A DNA stretch of 64,000 nt from Vibrio pectenicida (GTDB lineage Bacteria; Pseudomonadota; Gammaproteobacteria; Enterobacterales; Vibrionaceae): contig AP024889.1 in NCBI GenBank assembly GCA_024347015.1, forward strand, positions 2,666,001-2,730,000. The letters are read 5' to 3'. Each line of letters starts with the position of its first letter. Within the stretch, counting starts at the first letter, position 1. Under the pieces are notes generated by a model. The model was not told the DNA's origin, searched no databases, and worked only from the letters and a program-made list of their open reading frames with translations. This document shows positions 9,805 to 20,751 of this stretch, one piece after another. A program made the translations under genes and the position numbers.

Positions 9805-12495
9805 TTAATCAAGAGTACGTTTTATTTCAATGATTTCGAATACTTCGATTTGGTCACCAACGCGTACATCATTGTAGTTCTTAACGCCGATACCACATTC
9901 GTAACCACTCTTAACTTCTTGAACATCATCTTTAAAGCGACGAAGTGATTCAAGCTCACCCTCGTAGATAACAATGTTATCACGAAGAACACGAATTGGA
10001 TTATTACGCTTAATTAATCCTTCAGTGACCATACAGCCCGCAATAGCGCCAAGCTTAGGTGACTTAAATACATCTCGAACTTCAGCAAGACCAATAATCT
10101 CTTGCTTGAATTCAGGTGCTAACATTCCGCCCATAGCCTGTTTCACTTCATCAATCAATTGGTAAATAATTGAGTAGTAACGCAGATCTAGGTTTTCATT
10201 CTCAACAGTACGGCGAGCAGTTGCATCTGCACGTACGTTAAAACCAAGCAGAATTGCATTAGAAGCTGCAGCTAATACTGCGTCAGTCTCAGTAATACCA
10301 CCAACACCAGAACCAACAATATTCACTTTAACTTCATCGGTAGAAAGTTTCACTAGCGAATCTGAGATTGCCTCTACAGAACCCTGAACATCAGCTTTAA
10401 GCACAACATTCAATTCAGCGACTTCACCAGCTGTCATATTCGAGAACATATTCTCTAGTTTCGCTTTTTGCTGACGAGCAAGTTTCACTTCACGGAATTT
10501 ACCTTGACGGTAGTTCGCCACTTCACGTGCTTTACGCTCATCGCGAACTACAGTTGCTTCATCACCAGAAGCTGGAACTCCAGAAAGACCTAAAATCTCT
10601 ACAGGGATAGAAGGACCAGCGGTTGTCACTTCTTGACCGTTCTCATCGCGCATTGCACGTACACGGCCGTATTCTTGACCACATAGAACGATATCGCCTT
10701 TGTTCAAAGTACCAGACTGTACCAATACAGTTGCAACTGGACCGCGTCCTTTATCTAGACGAGATTCAACAACCACACCAGATGCCATGCCTTCCTCAAC
10801 TGCTGCTAGTTCAAGAACTTCAGATTGAAGAAGGATCGTCTCTAGCAGGCCTTCAATGTTGGTACCTTGCTTAGCAGAAATGTGAACAAACATGTTCTCA
10901 CCACCCCACTCCTCAGGAATAACATTATATTGGGCCAGCTCGTTTTTCACGTTATCTGGGTTAGCATCTTCTTTATCGATCTTGTTTACAGCAACAATTA
11001 GCGGTACTTCAGCTGCTTTCGCATGTTGAATCGCCTCAATTGTTTGTGGCATAACACCATCATCAGCAGCCACTACAAGTACAACAATATCAGTCGCTTG
11101 TGCACCACGTGCACGCATTGCAGTAAACGCCGCGTGTCCAGGAGTATCAAGGAAGGTAATCATACCGTTGTCAGTTTCAACGTGGTAGGCACCAATATGC
11201 TGAGTAATACCACCTGCTTCACCTGACGCAACATGAGCTTTACGGATGTAATCAAGTGTAGATGTCTTACCATGGTCTACGTGACCCATAATAGTAACAA
11301 CCGGTGCGCGAGGAACAGATTCAGAGTTGTTATCACGATCAGATAGTACGGCTTCTTCTAGTTCGTTCTCCTTACGCAGGGTAACTTTATGGCCCATTTC
11401 TTCGGCAATCAGCTGAGCAGTTTCTTGATCGATAACTTGATTAATTGTTGCCATTGCACCCATTTTCATCATCACTTTGATGACTTCGGTGCCTTTGACT
11501 GACATTTTATTAGCCAGTTCAGAAACTACGATAGTTTCCCCAATCACAACATCGGCTTTAGCAACCGTTGCTGTCTTATCAAAGCCCTGTTGCATCGAAG
11601 CAGGCTTGGCTAGCTTACCTTTGCTACGGCCTCTGCCACCACGTTGGTTGCGAGCATTGCGGTTTTGTTCTTCAGTTTTGGCTCCAGAAGCTTTCTTCTT
11701 CTTACGGCGACCACCTTCTTCACGACGATCAGCAGCATCTTCTGCTTCACGGGCATATGTTGAAGTTGTCACATGGTAATCAGAGTTTTCTAGCTCCTTT
11801 TTCTTCTGCTCTTCTTCACTCCAACGAACTTCATTTTCTTCAGCTAGTTTACGAGCATCTTCGACCAGTTTTGCCGCCTCTTGTTCAGCTTTACGCTGAG
11901 CTTCTTCTTCTTGACGACGTTTTAGGTCGTCTGCTTCATTTTTCACTTGCACGGTCAATTCTGCACTTTTTGCATTCATGTCTTTCTTAGCCTTATCAGC
12001 TTGTACGCGTTTAGCTTTTTCTCCAGCTTCACGTTTTGCATCCGCTTCTCGTTTCGCTTTTTCTTCAGCCTCACGCTGTACTTTCTCTGCAGCTTCACGT
12101 TTTGCTACTTCTTCAGCCTCACGCTTAGCAAGCTCTTCGGCTTCACGATTTGCTGCTTCCTCAGCTTCACGATTAGCGTCGTCTTCGATAATACTGCGCT
12201 TCACATAAGTTCGTTTCTTGCGAACTTCAATTTGAACATCTTTACTCTTTCCACCACCAGCATTCACACTTAGTGTGCTGCGAGTTTTTCTCTGTAGAGT
12301 CAAACGAGTAGGCTCAGCTTCACCAGAGGTGTCACCGTGCTCTTTTTTAAGGTGTGTCAGAAGTGTTTGCTTCTCTTCTTCGCTCACCTGGTCTGCACTT
12401 GCTTTTGCCATACCAGCATCAGCAAGTTGCTCTAATAAGCGGTCAACTGGCGTACCAATTTCGTCACTAAGAGCCTTAACAGTAATTTGTGTCAT
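9805..12495 (-). CDS. infB: Translation initiation factor IF-2
   Basis: This 896-aa GTPase brings initiator tRNA to the 30S subunit and promotes 50S joining. The N-terminal IF2 domain is followed by a long, charged, low-complexity section at about residues 105-240, built from repeats of the type REAEE/AKREAEE. It is probably a helical linker. The G domain begins near residue 400 with GHVDHGKTS, then DTPGHAAF and NKID. Domains II-IV follow, ending [20 protein letters not shown]. The gene starts 21 bp after nusA, in the standard nusA-infB order. In E. coli internal starts give shorter IF2 forms; I could not confirm such starts here. Confidence 0.98.
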   Translation of the reverse strand: MTQITVKALSDEIGTPVDRLLEQLADAGMAKASADQVSEEEKQTLLTHLKKEHGDTSGEAEPTRLTLQRKTRSTLSVNAGGGKSKDVQIEVRKKRTYVKRSIIEDDANREAEEAANREAEELAKREAEEVAKREAAEKVQREAEEKAKREADAKREAGEKAKRVQADKAKKDMNAKSAELTVQVKNEADDLKRRQEEEAQRKAEQEAAKLVEDARKLAEENEVRWSEEEQKKKELENSDYHVTTSTYAREAEDAADRREEGGRRKKKKASGAKTEEQNRNARNQRGGRGRSKGKLAKPASMQQGFDKTATVAKADVVIGETIVVSELANKMSVKGTEVIKVMMKMGAMATINQVIDQETAQLIAEEMGHKVTLRKENELEEAVLSDRDNNSESVPRAPVVTIMGHVDHGKTSTLDYIRKAHVASGEAGGITQHIGAYHVETDNGMITFLDTPGHAAFTAMRARGAQATDIVVLVVAADDGVMPQTIEAIQHAKAAEVPLIVAVNKIDKEDANPDNVKNELAQYNVIPEEWGGENMFVHISAKQGTNIEGLLETILLQSEVLELAAVEEGMASGVVVESRLDKGRGPVATVLVQSGTLNKGDIVLCGQEYGRVRAMRDENGQEVTTAGPSIPVEILGLSGVPASGDEATVVRDERKAREVANYRQGKFREVKLARQQKAKLENMFSNMTAGEVAELNVVLKADVQGSVEAISDSLVKLSTDEVKVNIVGSGVGGITETDAVLAAASNAILLGFNVRADATARRTVENENLDLRYYSIIYQLIDEVKQAMGGMLAPEFKQEIIGLAEVRDVFKSPKLGAIAGCMVTEGLIKRNNPIRVLRDNIVIYEGELESLRRFKDDVQEVKSGYECGIGVKNYNDVRVGDQIEVFEIIEIKRTLD

Positions 12496-12516
12496 AACAC
12501 TTTCTCCTTGCTGAAT

Positions 12517-14004
12517 TTATTCATCTTCACCGAACCAACAAATATTACGTGCTGCCATAATAAGCTCACCAGCACGCTCTTCGGCAAGGTCTTCAATCCC
12601 TTCCAAATCATCAATACCCTGATCAGCAAGATCTTCAAGTGTGATAACACCTTTAGCTGCAAGTTTAAAAGCCAGTTCTCTCTCCAAACCATCTAAAGCT
12701 AATAAGTCTTCGGCAGGTTCAAGACCATCAAAAGACTCTTCTTGAGCCAAGGCTAGTGTGGTTAAAGCATCTTTAGCGCGATTTCGTAGTTCTTCAACTA
12801 AGTCTTCATCTAAACCATTAACTTCAAGTAACTCATTAACTGGTACATAGGCGATTTCTTCAAGCGAAGAGAAACCCTCTTCCACTAGCATTTGTGCGAA
12901 GTCTTCTTCAATATCTAGATACTTCATGAAGTTTTCAATAGACGTTTGAGACTCTTCAGTATGTTTCTTGTGTAAGTCTTCTACTGTCATAACGTTCAAT
13001 TCCCAGCCTGTAAGCTGAGATGCCAAGCGTACATTTTGGCCATTACGACCAATGGCTTGTGCAAGATTATCTGCTTCGACTGCAATATCCATAGCATGAG
13101 CATCTTCATCAACGATGATAGAAGCTACATCAGCAGGGGCCATTGCATTGATAACCAATTGCGCTGGATTATCGTCCCAAAGCACAATATCAATACGCTC
13201 ACCGCCTAACTCCCCCGATACTGCTTGAACACGCGCACCACGCATACCAACACAGGCGCCAACGGGATCAATACGTTTATCATTCGTCTTAACTGCGATC
13301 TTTGCTCGAGAACCAGGATCACGAGCAGCCGCTTTCATCTCAATAATTTCTTCTGCTATTTCAGGCACTTCCACCCGGAAAAGCTCAATTAGCATTTCTG
13401 GTTTAGAGCGCGTGATGAATAGTTGGAACCCACGAGCATCTGGGGCTACACGATATAAAAGGCCACGAACGCGGTCACCCGGACGGTTGTTTTCACGAGG
13501 AAGTTGATCATCTCGTAGGATCACGGCTTCAGCATTATTACCTAAATCTAGGATGATAGTGTCTCGGTTTACCTTTTTCACTACCCCTGTTACCAGTTCA
13601 CCTTCATTATCAATAAACTGCTCTACGATTTGCGCACGCTCAGCTTCACGCACTTTCTGTACGATTACTTGTTTCGCTGTTTGCGTAGTAATACGATCAA
13701 ATGTAACTGATTCGATTTCATCTTCCATGAAATCGCCCAATTCCATTGATTCGTCATCATACTGCGCAGCTTCCAAAGAAATCTCTTTCGTTGGGCTTTC
13801 TACTTCCTCGACCACCAACCAGCGGCGGAAAGTGTCAAACTCACCAGTTCTACGATCAATAGCAACTCGTACATCAATTTCAATACTGTGCTTTTTTTTA
13901 GTAGATGTCGCCAAAGCGACTTCTAGGGCTTCAAAAATACGTTCACGAGGTACCCCTTTCTCATTCGATACCGCTTCTGCTACCGCTAAAATTTCTTTAC
14001 TCAT
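12517..14004 (-). CDS. nusA: Transcription termination/antitermination factor NusA
   Basis: NusA is a 495-aa RNA polymerase-associated factor that modulates pausing, intrinsic termination and antitermination. The N-terminal polymerase-binding domain ([17 protein letters not shown]) is followed by the S1 domain (about 135-200, [17 protein letters not shown]). Two KH domains come next, with the motif [17 protein letters not shown] at about 250 and [11 protein letters not shown] at about 320. The C-terminus carries two acidic helix-hairpin repeats ([16 protein letters not shown], and the second ending [16 protein letters not shown]), as in E. coli. It is 24 bp downstream of rimP and 21 bp upstream of infB, in one operon. 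Confidence 0.98.
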   Translation of the reverse strand: MSKEILAVAEAVSNEKGVPRERIFEALEVALATSTKKKHSIEIDVRVAIDRRTGEFDTFRRWLVVEEVESPTKEISLEAAQYDDESMELGDFMEDEIESVTFDRITTQTAKQVIVQKVREAERAQIVEQFIDNEGELVTGVVKKVNRDTIILDLGNNAEAVILRDDQLPRENNRPGDRVRGLLYRVAPDARGFQLFITRSKPEMLIELFRVEVPEIAEEIIEMKAAARDPGSRAKIAVKTNDKRIDPVGACVGMRGARVQAVSGELGGERIDIVLWDDNPAQLVINAMAPADVASIIVDEDAHAMDIAVEADNLAQAIGRNGQNVRLASQLTGWELNVMTVEDLHKKHTEESQTSIENFMKYLDIEEDFAQMLVEEGFSSLEEIAYVPVNELLEVNGLDEDLVEELRNRAKDALTTLALAQEESFDGLEPAEDLLALDGLERELAFKLAAKGVITLEDLADQGIDDLEGIEDLAEERAGELIMAARNICWFGEDE

Positions 14005-14028
14005 TTTAAATAGCCTCTAAGACTTCAA

Positions 14029-14484
14029 TTAAAATTTAGGGATGAGGTTAGCTTTTGAAATATTGCTCAAAGCAAACTCTTCTTCATTGCCGTCAATATT
14101 AACTGTGACTGTTTCACCTTCAATAGAATGGATAATGCCTTTCCATTTACGACGATTACCTACAGACATTTTCAAAACAATGCTGACCTCGTGACCAATA
14201 AATTGTTCATAGTGTTCTGCTTTGAAAAGTGGCCTTTCTAAACCTGGAGAAGACACTTCAAGGTTGTAAGCCACTGTGATCGGATCTTCAACGTCCATTA
14301 CTGCACTTACCTGACGGCTAACTTCTGCACAACCATCAACTGTAATTCCATCTTCATGATCAATAAAGATACGTAACGTCGAATGTTCGCCTGCGCGAAT
14401 AAATTCTAATCCAACTAACTCATAGCCTAATGCTACAACCGGAGCTTCAAGCATTTCAGTAAGTTGTCTTTCTAAACCAGTCAT
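14029..14484 (-). CDS. rimP: Ribosome maturation factor RimP
   Basis: RimP is a 151-aa factor needed for efficient 30S subunit assembly. The protein begins [20 protein letters not shown] and contains the family block [24 protein letters not shown] sequence lies 8 bases before the ATG. It is the first protein gene of the rimP-nusA-infB-rbfA-truB cluster, downstream of tRNA-fMet as in E. coli metY-rimP. Two terminator-like structures lie between the tRNA and this start, so expression probably depends on read-through or on a promoter inside the 208-bp gap. Confidence 0.97.
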   Translation of the reverse strand: MTGLERQLTEMLEAPVVALGYELVGLEFIRAGEHSTLRIFIDHEDGITVDGCAEVSRQVSAVMDVEDPITVAYNLEVSSPGLERPLFKAEHYEQFIGHEVSIVLKMSVGNRRKWKGIIHSIEGETVTVNIDGNEEEFALSNISKANLIPKF

Positions 14485-14502
14485 TTAAACCACTCCAGAA
14501 AC

Positions 14503-14522
14503 AAAAAAAGGGCTCAGGGCCC
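14503..14522 (-). terminator. Weak terminator-like element just before rimP
   Basis: On the minus strand GGGC-CCTGA-GCCC is followed by seven T residues, only about 12 bases before the rimP ribosome-binding site. The stem is only four GC pairs, so its strength is uncertain. It may be an attenuator. Confidence 0.4.
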
Positions 14523-14575
14523 AATTTAAATTCCAAGCAACTTCTAACTATCTCAAATAGAGATATTTAGATAAC

Positions 14576-14602
14576 AAAAAACCCCGAAAGTCGGGGTTTT
14601 TT
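14576..14602. terminator. Terminator after tRNA-fMet
   Basis: The stem ACCCCGA pairs with TCGGGGT around a three-base loop, with A-runs and T-runs on both flanks. It works in principle on either strand. It lies about 90 bp beyond the tRNA-fMet 3' end and would end the tRNA transcript before rimP. Confidence 0.85.
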
Positions 14603-14692
14603 GATGCTGGACCCTTATACGTTAGATAATCAGACTTACCTAACTCACAGTTGCATAAAGCCACTGTGCAAACTTGCTTATCCCATAAGGAT

Positions 14693-14769
<77 letters not shown>

Positions 14770-14823
14770 TCCGACTTGTCAAGCATTATACGCTCTCCAA
14801 GGTGTTTTACAAGTTTGTAAACA

Positions 14824-14907
14824 TGGTGCCGAGAGAGGGACTCGAACCCTCACACCTAAGGCACTAGCACCTCATGCTAGCGTGTCTACCAATTTCACCA
14901 TCTCGGC
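14824..14907 (-). tRNA. tRNA-Leu (GAG)
   Basis: This is an 84-nt class II tRNA with encoded CCA. The acceptor stem is GCCGAGA/TCTCGGC. The anticodon stem-loop is CTAGC-ATGAGGT-GCTAG, giving anticodon GAG, which reads CUC/CUU. A long variable arm is present, as expected for leucine. It follows secG as leuU does in E. coli, and precedes tRNA-fMet by 54 bp on the same strand. Confidence 0.97.
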
Positions 14908-14938
14908 AGCTAATTCTATTCTTTAGCTAGAAAGTAGC

Positions 14939-15283
14939 TTATTGAGGAATTTCATTGCCTGTTGGGGCTGGAACTTCACTCGCTGCATCATCAGCTTGTT
15001 GAATAACTTGACCTTGAGTCGGGTCAACCCACTGAGATTCAGTTTTATGAGTTGACATGTTACCTAACACTAAGCTGAGTACAAAAAAAACTGTTGCAAA
15101 AACTGCAGTCATTCGGGTTAGAAAATTTCCTGAGCCGCCTGCGCCAAACACTGTGTTTGATGCGCCAGCACCGAATGAGGCTCCCATATCTGCGCCTTTA
15201 CCTTGTTGAATCAGCACTAGTCCGATCACACCAACCGCTGCCAACAGGTAAATCACAAGTAGAACTGTAAACATTGTTTCCAC
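14939..15283 (-). CDS. secG: Protein translocase subunit SecG
   Basis: SecG is a small inner-membrane component of the SecYEG translocon. The 114-aa protein has two hydrophobic helices at about 3-22 and 52-74. Between them is the conserved segment VLIQQGKGADMGASFGAGASNTVFG. The tail is acidic and proline-containing, with no recognisable domain. A GGTGG precedes the ATG. It heads the secG, tRNA-Leu, tRNA-fMet, rimP series. In E. coli and V. cholerae glmM lies directly upstream; here glmM is 12 kb away and a yhbS-like gene lies upstream, so secG must have a promoter in the 204-bp gap. That gap also holds a long T-run (minus strand, about 15403-15411) that may terminate the yhbS-like gene. Confidence 0.95.
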   Translation of the reverse strand: METMFTVLLVIYLLAAVGVIGLVLIQQGKGADMGASFGAGASNTVFGAGGSGNFLTRMTAVFATVFFVLSLVLGNMSTHKTESQWVDPTQGQVIQQADDAASEVPAPTGNEIPQ

Positions 15284-15487
15284 CTATGTTCCAAATTGTT
15301 GAGCCAGCGCCGCTCGAAATTACTTTCAGAACAAGGCTAGCGACCCCCTTATCGAAGGCCGAGCAATACTAACGAAAGGTTATTACGCTGACAAGTAGAA
15401 TTTAAAAAAAAATGGCTTTAGAGCTATTAAGCGCTCAAAAAAAGGGCAAAAGTGGACACTTCCAATTTATTCATCCTAGCTATTAGC

Positions 15488-15991
15488 TTAAAGCGCTGAA
15501 AACTCAGAGCTGTATTCGATAAGACCACCACGATTAACAAACTCATTTTCGGCCAGCTCTAACACTTGAAATGCACCAGTGGGCACTTCCCACTGACATG
15601 AAAAACCGGACTTTTCACACGCCTCAAACCCAAAACGTGAATAATAATTAGGGTCGCCGAGCACAACGCACGCAGGATAACCAAATTCTTTAAGTGATGT
15701 TAAGCCTTCTTTTATAAGCTCAGTTGCCAAGCCTTGCCGTCGGTAATCAGCGTGCACAGCTAATGGAGCAAGGCCTTGCCAATTTAAATCATCACCATTG
15801 AGCCTAACAGGACTAAACATCACATAACCTATAATTTGTCCCTCATCATCGCTAGCAACTAATGATAGAGTTCTGCAACCATTTTCTCTTAGCCTCATCA
15901 CTAAATTTGCTTCAGATTCTGTCTCAAAAGTAGATTTAAGTAACCTATCAACGGCAAGAATATCTGCCGGAGCTTCTGTTCTAATAAGCAT
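15488..15991 (-). CDS. GNAT family N-acetyltransferase, YhbS-like
   Basis: This 167-aa protein starts at the ATG at 15991 (MLIRTEAPADILAVD), preceded by GAGGTGG. It aligns by eye along its length with E. coli YhbS. The acetyl-CoA-binding region is around LAPLAVHADYRRQGLATELIKEG at about residues 80-102; the Q/RxxGxG/A motif appears as RRQGLA. VLGDPNYYSRFGFE is the next conserved GNAT block. Substrate is unknown. It stands alone on the minus strand between lysS and secG, and is the first gene of the block that now separates secG from glmM. Confidence 0.88.
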   Translation of the reverse strand: MLIRTEAPADILAVDRLLKSTFETESEANLVMRLRENGCRTLSLVASDDEGQIIGYVMFSPVRLNGDDLNWQGLAPLAVHADYRRQGLATELIKEGLTSLKEFGYPACVVLGDPNYYSRFGFEACEKSGFSCQWEVPTGAFQVLELAENEFVNRGGLIEYSSEFSAL

Positions 15992-16258
15992 TAACCACCT
16001 CACTTTACACTATGAGTAATTGTACCTCTTAATAAACGCAATCCGCCAGATGATTCAAAAAAGTTTGCAACGGTTTATGCACTTTTCACACCTTCACATT
16101 AACTACCAAACCACTTTTAACACGGTAATTAATAATAAATAAAGCAATTAAATTGAAAAATAAAATTATTTAGGTTTTTTTGGCACAAACACCCAATAAT
16201 TTGACCGAATATATCAAACTAGAGAGTATGGAGTTAAAGGTTACGGCACACTAGGTCT
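15992..16258. other. Intergenic region upstream of the yhbS-like gene
   Basis: This AT-rich stretch lies between the yhbS-like gene start and the lysS terminator. I see no ORF with a ribosome-binding site, no RNA gene and no clear repeat. It presumably carries the promoter of the acetyltransferase gene. Confidence 0.4.
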
Positions 16259-16283
16259 AAAAAAGGCCGATACAATATCAGCC
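16259..16283 (-). terminator. Terminator after lysS
   Basis: On the minus strand GGCTGATA-TTG-TATCGGCC forms an 8-bp stem with one G-T pair, followed by six T residues. It lies 37 bp after the lysS stop. Confidence 0.85.
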
Positions 16284-16319
16284 TTGTAAACAACTAACTT
16301 TAGTCAGCTTCCAACATCT

Positions 16320-17840
16320 CTACTGAGATTGAGGACGCATAGCTGGAAACAAAATGACATCGCGAATAGTATGCGTATTAGTAAACAACATTGCTAGACG
16401 GTCAATACCAATACCCTGGCCAGCTGTTGGTGGCAAACCATGTTCTAGAGCAGCAATATAATCTGCATCGTAGTACATAGCCTCATCATCGCCAGCATCT
16501 TTTGCATCAACCTGAGCCTTAAAACGTGCATCTTGATCTTCAGCATCATTAAGTTCCGAGAAACCATTTGCCACTTCACGCCCACCGATAAAGAACTCAA
16601 AGCGATCAGTAAAAAATGGGTTATCATCACTACGACGAGCAAGTGGTGAGATATCTGCTGGATAGCCTGTAATGAAAGTAGGCTGAATTAACTGTGGTTC
16701 AGCGGTTTCACCAAAAATCTCTTCCAGCAATTGGCCGCATGTCCAAAATGACTCCACTTCAACATGTACAGATTTCGCGATAGAAACCATTTTTTCACGA
16801 TTTTGTAGATTCTCATCCGTTAACGCTTGGATCTCAGCATGATCTGGATTGTAGCGCTTTATTGCTTCAAACATACTCATACGTGCGTATGTGCCACCAA
16901 ACTTTACTGTTTCATCACCATAAGGCATAGAGGTTGATCCTAAAACATCCATTGCTACGGTACTCAACATTTCTTCAGTAAGATCCATGAGATCTTTATA
17001 GTCAGAATACGCTTGATAGAATTCCATCATAGTGAACTCTGGATTATGCCGTGGTGATAGTCCTTCATTACGGAAGTTTCTGTTGATCTCAAAAACGCGA
17101 TCAAAACCACCAACGACCAAGCGTTTGAGGTATAGCTCTGGCGCAACACGTAGATACATATCAATATCCAGAGCATTGTGGTGTGTGATAAAAGGACGAG
17201 CCGTAGCACCACCAGGGATAGCATGCATCATAGGTGTTTCTACTTCTAAATAGCCTTTCGCACTCATGAAGTTACGGATAGATGAAACCAGCTTAGAGCG
17301 AATAATAAACGCTTGACGAGAATCTTCGTTAACAATCAAATCCACATAACGCTGACGGTAACGCATTTCTTGGTCAGTAAGTCCGTGGAATTTTTCAGGA
17401 AGAGGCCGAAGCGCCTTGGTAAGCAATTCATACTCTTCCATATTAACGTAAAGGTCACCCTTGCCTGATTTATGCAATGCGCCTTTAACACCGATAATAT
17501 CGCCAATATCTAGACCTTGATATTTAGTTTTCAGATCTTTCTGCACATCTTTTGCAGCATAAGCTTGGATACGGCCAGAGGTTTCTTGAATCACCAAAAA
17601 AGGGCCTCGCTTAGCCATGATACGGCCGGTAATTGCCACAACATGATTCAGCTCTTCTAGCTCTTCTTTAGCTTTTTCACCGAACTGTTTTTGTAGATCG
17701 CCCGCTAGTGCATCACGGCGAAAATCATTAGGGTGTCCATTCGCCTTGCACTCTTTACGGATTTGATCCAATTTAGCTCGGCGCTCAGCAATCAGCTTAT
17801 TTTCTTCTTGTAGGTTTTCGTTTTGAACAGCATCAGTCAT
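16320..17840 (-). CDS. lysS: Lysyl-tRNA synthetase, class II
   Basis: This is a 506-aa cytoplasmic enzyme that charges tRNA-Lys. An N-terminal OB-fold anticodon-binding domain (about 60-150, around [18 protein letters not shown]) is followed by the class II catalytic core. Motif 2 appears as [23 protein letters not shown] at about 265. Motif 3 is [12 protein letters not shown] near the C-terminus. It lies 41 bp downstream of prfB, the same prfB-lysS pair as in E. coli, and ends at a clear terminator. Length and motifs are standard. Confidence 0.98.
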   Translation of the reverse strand: MTDAVQNENLQEENKLIAERRAKLDQIRKECKANGHPNDFRRDALAGDLQKQFGEKAKEELEELNHVVAITGRIMAKRGPFLVIQETSGRIQAYAAKDVQKDLKTKYQGLDIGDIIGVKGALHKSGKGDLYVNMEEYELLTKALRPLPEKFHGLTDQEMRYRQRYVDLIVNEDSRQAFIIRSKLVSSIRNFMSAKGYLEVETPMMHAIPGGATARPFITHHNALDIDMYLRVAPELYLKRLVVGGFDRVFEINRNFRNEGLSPRHNPEFTMMEFYQAYSDYKDLMDLTEEMLSTVAMDVLGSTSMPYGDETVKFGGTYARMSMFEAIKRYNPDHAEIQALTDENLQNREKMVSIAKSVHVEVESFWTCGQLLEEIFGETAEPQLIQPTFITGYPADISPLARRSDDNPFFTDRFEFFIGGREVANGFSELNDAEDQDARFKAQVDAKDAGDDEAMYYDADYIAALEHGLPPTAGQGIGIDRLAMLFTNTHTIRDVILFPAMRPQSQ

Positions 17841-17881
17841 TGTTCGATGTATCCTGTTTCGCTTGAATGTCGGTAAAAAGC

Positions 17882-18980
17882 TTACAGACCTGATTTCAGG
17901 CTAGCTTCGATAAATTTGTCTAAATCACCATCGAGAACCGCTTGAGTATTACGGTTTTCAACGCCAGTACGCAGATCTTTAATACGCGAGTCGTCTAGAA
18001 CATATGAGCGGATCTGACTGCCCCAGCCAATATCTGATTTCGCATCTTCATTAGCTTGTTTTTCAGTATTTTGCTTTTGAATTTCTAGTTCAAATAATTT
18101 GGCACGAAGCTGCTTCATAGCCTGATCTTTATTCTTATGCTGAGAGCGATCATTTTGACATTGAACAACCGTATTGGTTGGAACGTGCGTAATACGTACT
18201 GCTGACTCAGTGGTGTTTACGTGCTGGCCACCTGCACCCGATGCGCGATAAACATCAATGCGAAGATCGGATGGATTAATATCAATCTTAATATTATCGT
18301 CAATTTCAGGGTAAATAAAAGCAGAAGCAAACGACGTATGACGTCGCCCACTTGAATCAAATGGTGATTTACGGACCAAACGATGAACACCTGTTTCAGT
18401 TCTCAACCATCCGTAGGCGTATTCGCCTGAAACCTTAACGGTAGCACCTTTAAGGCCCGCGACTTCACCGTCTGATACCTCTATAACTTCAGTCTTAAAT
18501 CCTTTCGCTTCAGCCCAACGCAAATACATGCGCAGCATCATAGATGTCCAGTCTTGCGCCTCTGTGCCGCCAGAGCCTGACTGTAAATCAATATAGCAAT
18601 CGGCAGCATCATGATCACCGGCGAACATACGGCGAAACTCAAGCTTTTCAAGCTTACCCTCTAGTTCAGCCAATTCTGGTTCAATCTCGTCAAAAGTTTC
18701 TTGATCTTCTTCTTCTACAGCGAGCTCGAGTAGGCCGTCAACATCTTCAACACCTTGAACAAGCTGATCTATTGTTTCCACAACCGCCTCAAGAGACGCT
18801 CTTTCTTTTCCTAATGCCTGCGCACGCTCAGGTTCATTCCAGACATCAGGTTGCTCTAGTTCTGCGTTGACTTCTTCAAGGCGCTCTTGCTTAGCGTCAT
18901 AGTCAAAGGTACCCCCTCAGGACATTCGTGCGCTCAGACACGTCCTTAAGGCGGTTTTTAATTGGATTGATTTCAAACAT
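17882..18980 (-). CDS. prfB: Peptide chain release factor 2 (programmed +1 frameshift)
   Basis: RF2 recognises UGA and UAA and triggers peptide release. The gene is in two frames. The first 25 codons ([25 protein letters not shown]) run from the ATG at 18980 to an in-frame TGA at 18903-18905. Translation then continues in the +1 frame from GAC at 18902-18904 ([12 protein letters not shown]), giving a 365-aa product, the E. coli RF2 length. The recognition tripeptide SPF is in [15 protein letters not shown], and the catalytic GGQ is in [16 protein letters not shown]. An ATG at 18781 lies inside the gene and is not the true start. It is cotranscribed with lysS. Confidence 0.97.
18902..18917 (-). 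promoter_or_regulatory. prfB autoregulatory frameshift site
   Basis: On the minus strand AGGGGGTACCTTTGAC holds the elements known from E. coli prfB: an internal Shine-Dalgarno (AGGGGG), a CTT slippery codon, an in-frame TGA and a following C. When RF2 is scarce the ribosome pauses at UGA and slips forward by one base, so RF2 controls its own synthesis. Confidence 0.97.
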
Positions 18981-19080
18981 GTTTGCTCAACATTTATGAG
19001 TAGAATTTAACCGAAAGATTGTACTGAAAAGTGTGATGAAGATACAGGGTTTTTTGAAAGTGAAACGCGAGTCCGTACAC

Positions 19081-19117
19081 AAAAAATCCCCCTACAAAGT
19101 TAAGCCAAGCAGGAGGA
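19081..19117 (-). terminator. Terminator after brnQ
   Basis: On the minus strand TCCTCCTGC pairs with GTAGGGGGA (two G-T pairs) around a 13-base loop, followed by TTTTTT. It lies 25 bp beyond the brnQ stop. Confidence 0.75.
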
Positions 19118-19141
19118 TTTTAAGCTTAAAAGACTAGGGAG

Positions 19142-20455
19142 TTACGCCGCCTCTTTATTTATAGTCGGCTGCTCTGACTTACCAATAAAGAACATGCATA
19201 CCATAGTGACGAGAGTTGGCAGTAACCATCCCATACCAAGATCAAACATAGGTAAAACATTAAATGCAGACACATCCACCCCAGCAACTTTAGCTGCGTC
19301 AACCAAAGCAAAAAGAAGTGATACAGCCAGTACGGTTCGATACGCAAGTTTTGGATTAGGCAGAAGCTTGCGAACAAATGTGAGTCCAACAAGCGCAATG
19401 GCCACTGGGTAAAGAGCATAGAGCACAGGTACAGATAATGTGATTAATTGAGACAAACCGACATTCGCAACCACAGCACAAGCAACACCAATTATTATGA
19501 CCCACCTTTCATATGATACAGGAGTCAAAGAGCTAAAGTAGTCTGAACACGCTGAAATAAGACCTATCGCGGTTGTCAAACAAGCAAGTAACACAATAAC
19601 TGACAACACAACTTGGCCGTAAGGACCAAATAGAGATTGGATATACAGGCTCAGGATAACGCCGCCATTATCCGCACCTGATGCTATCGCAGAGCTAGTA
19701 GCGCCTAAATAGAAAAGAGATATATAAACAAAAGCTAAGCCAGCAGCCGCAATACATGCAGCACTGATAAGGTATCTAGCTGTCGCTTTTTGTTCTGTGA
19801 TCCCCTTCTGGCGTAGAGCATCAACAATCAAAACACCGAACATGAGTGAACCAAAGGTATCCATGGTGTTGTAACCGTCAAGAAAACCTTTTTGCAACGG
19901 ATGACTTAGATATTCACCTTGAGCAAATAACATAGAACCTTGTGGGTCAACGAACACTGCCAGTGCTAAAATAATCAAGCCAATAAACAATACTGGGGTT
20001 AATATTTTACCGATAACATCGATCAATTTTCCCTGCGACCAAGCAAAAAACATCGCGACGGCAAAAAATAGCATAGAGAACAGAGCCAAATGTACCTCAG
20101 TGGCCTCTACAAAAAATGGCTTAACTGCCATTTCATAAGCAACAAGCCCCGTTCTCGGCGCTGCGAAAGCTGGGCCAATGATAATAAAGATTAATACGGC
20201 CATCAGCATAGCAGCACGTTTAGGTAAGTCTTGAGTAAGACACTCCCACGAGCCACCGGAGACTGCAATAGCAACAATTGTAATAAGAGGGAGACCCACT
20301 GCAGTTACGAGAAAGCCTATCATAGCCGGCATCATATTTTCACCTGCTAACTGGCCTGCCTGTGGCGGAAATATTATATTACCGGCACCTAAAAAGAACG
20401 CGAAAAGCATAAAGCCTAAAGCAATAATATCTGTTAATTTTAAAGTCTGATTCAC
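19142..20455 (-). CDS. brnQ: Branched-chain amino acid:cation symporter BrnQ
   Basis: This 437-aa inner-membrane carrier of the LIVCS family imports leucine, isoleucine and valine with Na+ or H+. It is hydrophobic throughout, with about 12 membrane segments. It opens with the family signature LKLTDIIALGFMLFAFFLGAGNIIFPP. It has its own transcription unit: a terminator follows, and a 296-bp, very AT-rich divergent region separates it from trmN6. I looked for a leucine-rich leader peptide upstream and found none. Substrate specificity is inferred from the family. Confidence 0.93.
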   Translation of the reverse strand: MNQTLKLTDIIALGFMLFAFFLGAGNIIFPPQAGQLAGENMMPAMIGFLVTAVGLPLITIVAIAVSGGSWECLTQDLPKRAAMLMAVLIFIIIGPAFAAPRTGLVAYEMAVKPFFVEATEVHLALFSMLFFAVAMFFAWSQGKLIDVIGKILTPVLFIGLIILALAVFVDPQGSMLFAQGEYLSHPLQKGFLDGYNTMDTFGSLMFGVLIVDALRQKGITEQKATARYLISAACIAAAGLAFVYISLFYLGATSSAIASGADNGGVILSLYIQSLFGPYGQVVLSVIVLLACLTTAIGLISACSDYFSSLTPVSYERWVIIIGVACAVVANVGLSQLITLSVPVLYALYPVAIALVGLTFVRKLLPNPKLAYRTVLAVSLLFALVDAAKVAGVDVSAFNVLPMFDLGMGWLLPTLVTMVCMFFIGKSEQPTINKEAA

Positions 20456-20751
20456 AAGAGACCCTTTAACTATTTGTGATTGATGTTGTGTATGCTGAGC
20501 TATCCAAACAGGTTACCCAGTCTATAAATTTGGACGCGAATAATGACGAAACACACTCTTATCTGCAAGCCTAGGGACAAGAACACCATATAAATTTATA
20601 AATAAGGGTTATCAATAGCATTATTGACTAATTTAGAAATAAAAATAAGACAATAATATCGTTAGATAACACGAGTAAATATAACAAATAACAAACAAAA
20701 AAAACACAAATAAGAAACAATCATTCAGTATGTAGTTGTGAATAGAAGAAA

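Noticed and set aside
11947..12273. Long plus-strand frames opposite the infB N-terminus
   Set aside because: They mirror the biased REAEE-type repeat codons of IF-2; no ribosome-binding site and no family resemblance.
13553..14020. 155-codon plus-strand frame opposite nusA
   Set aside because: It is a shadow of the nusA coding sequence, low-complexity in Ser/Thr, with no own expression signals.
20456..20751. Leucine-rich leader peptide or attenuator before brnQ
   Set aside because: The region is AT-rich, but no short frame with Leu/Ile/Val runs and no terminator could be found.
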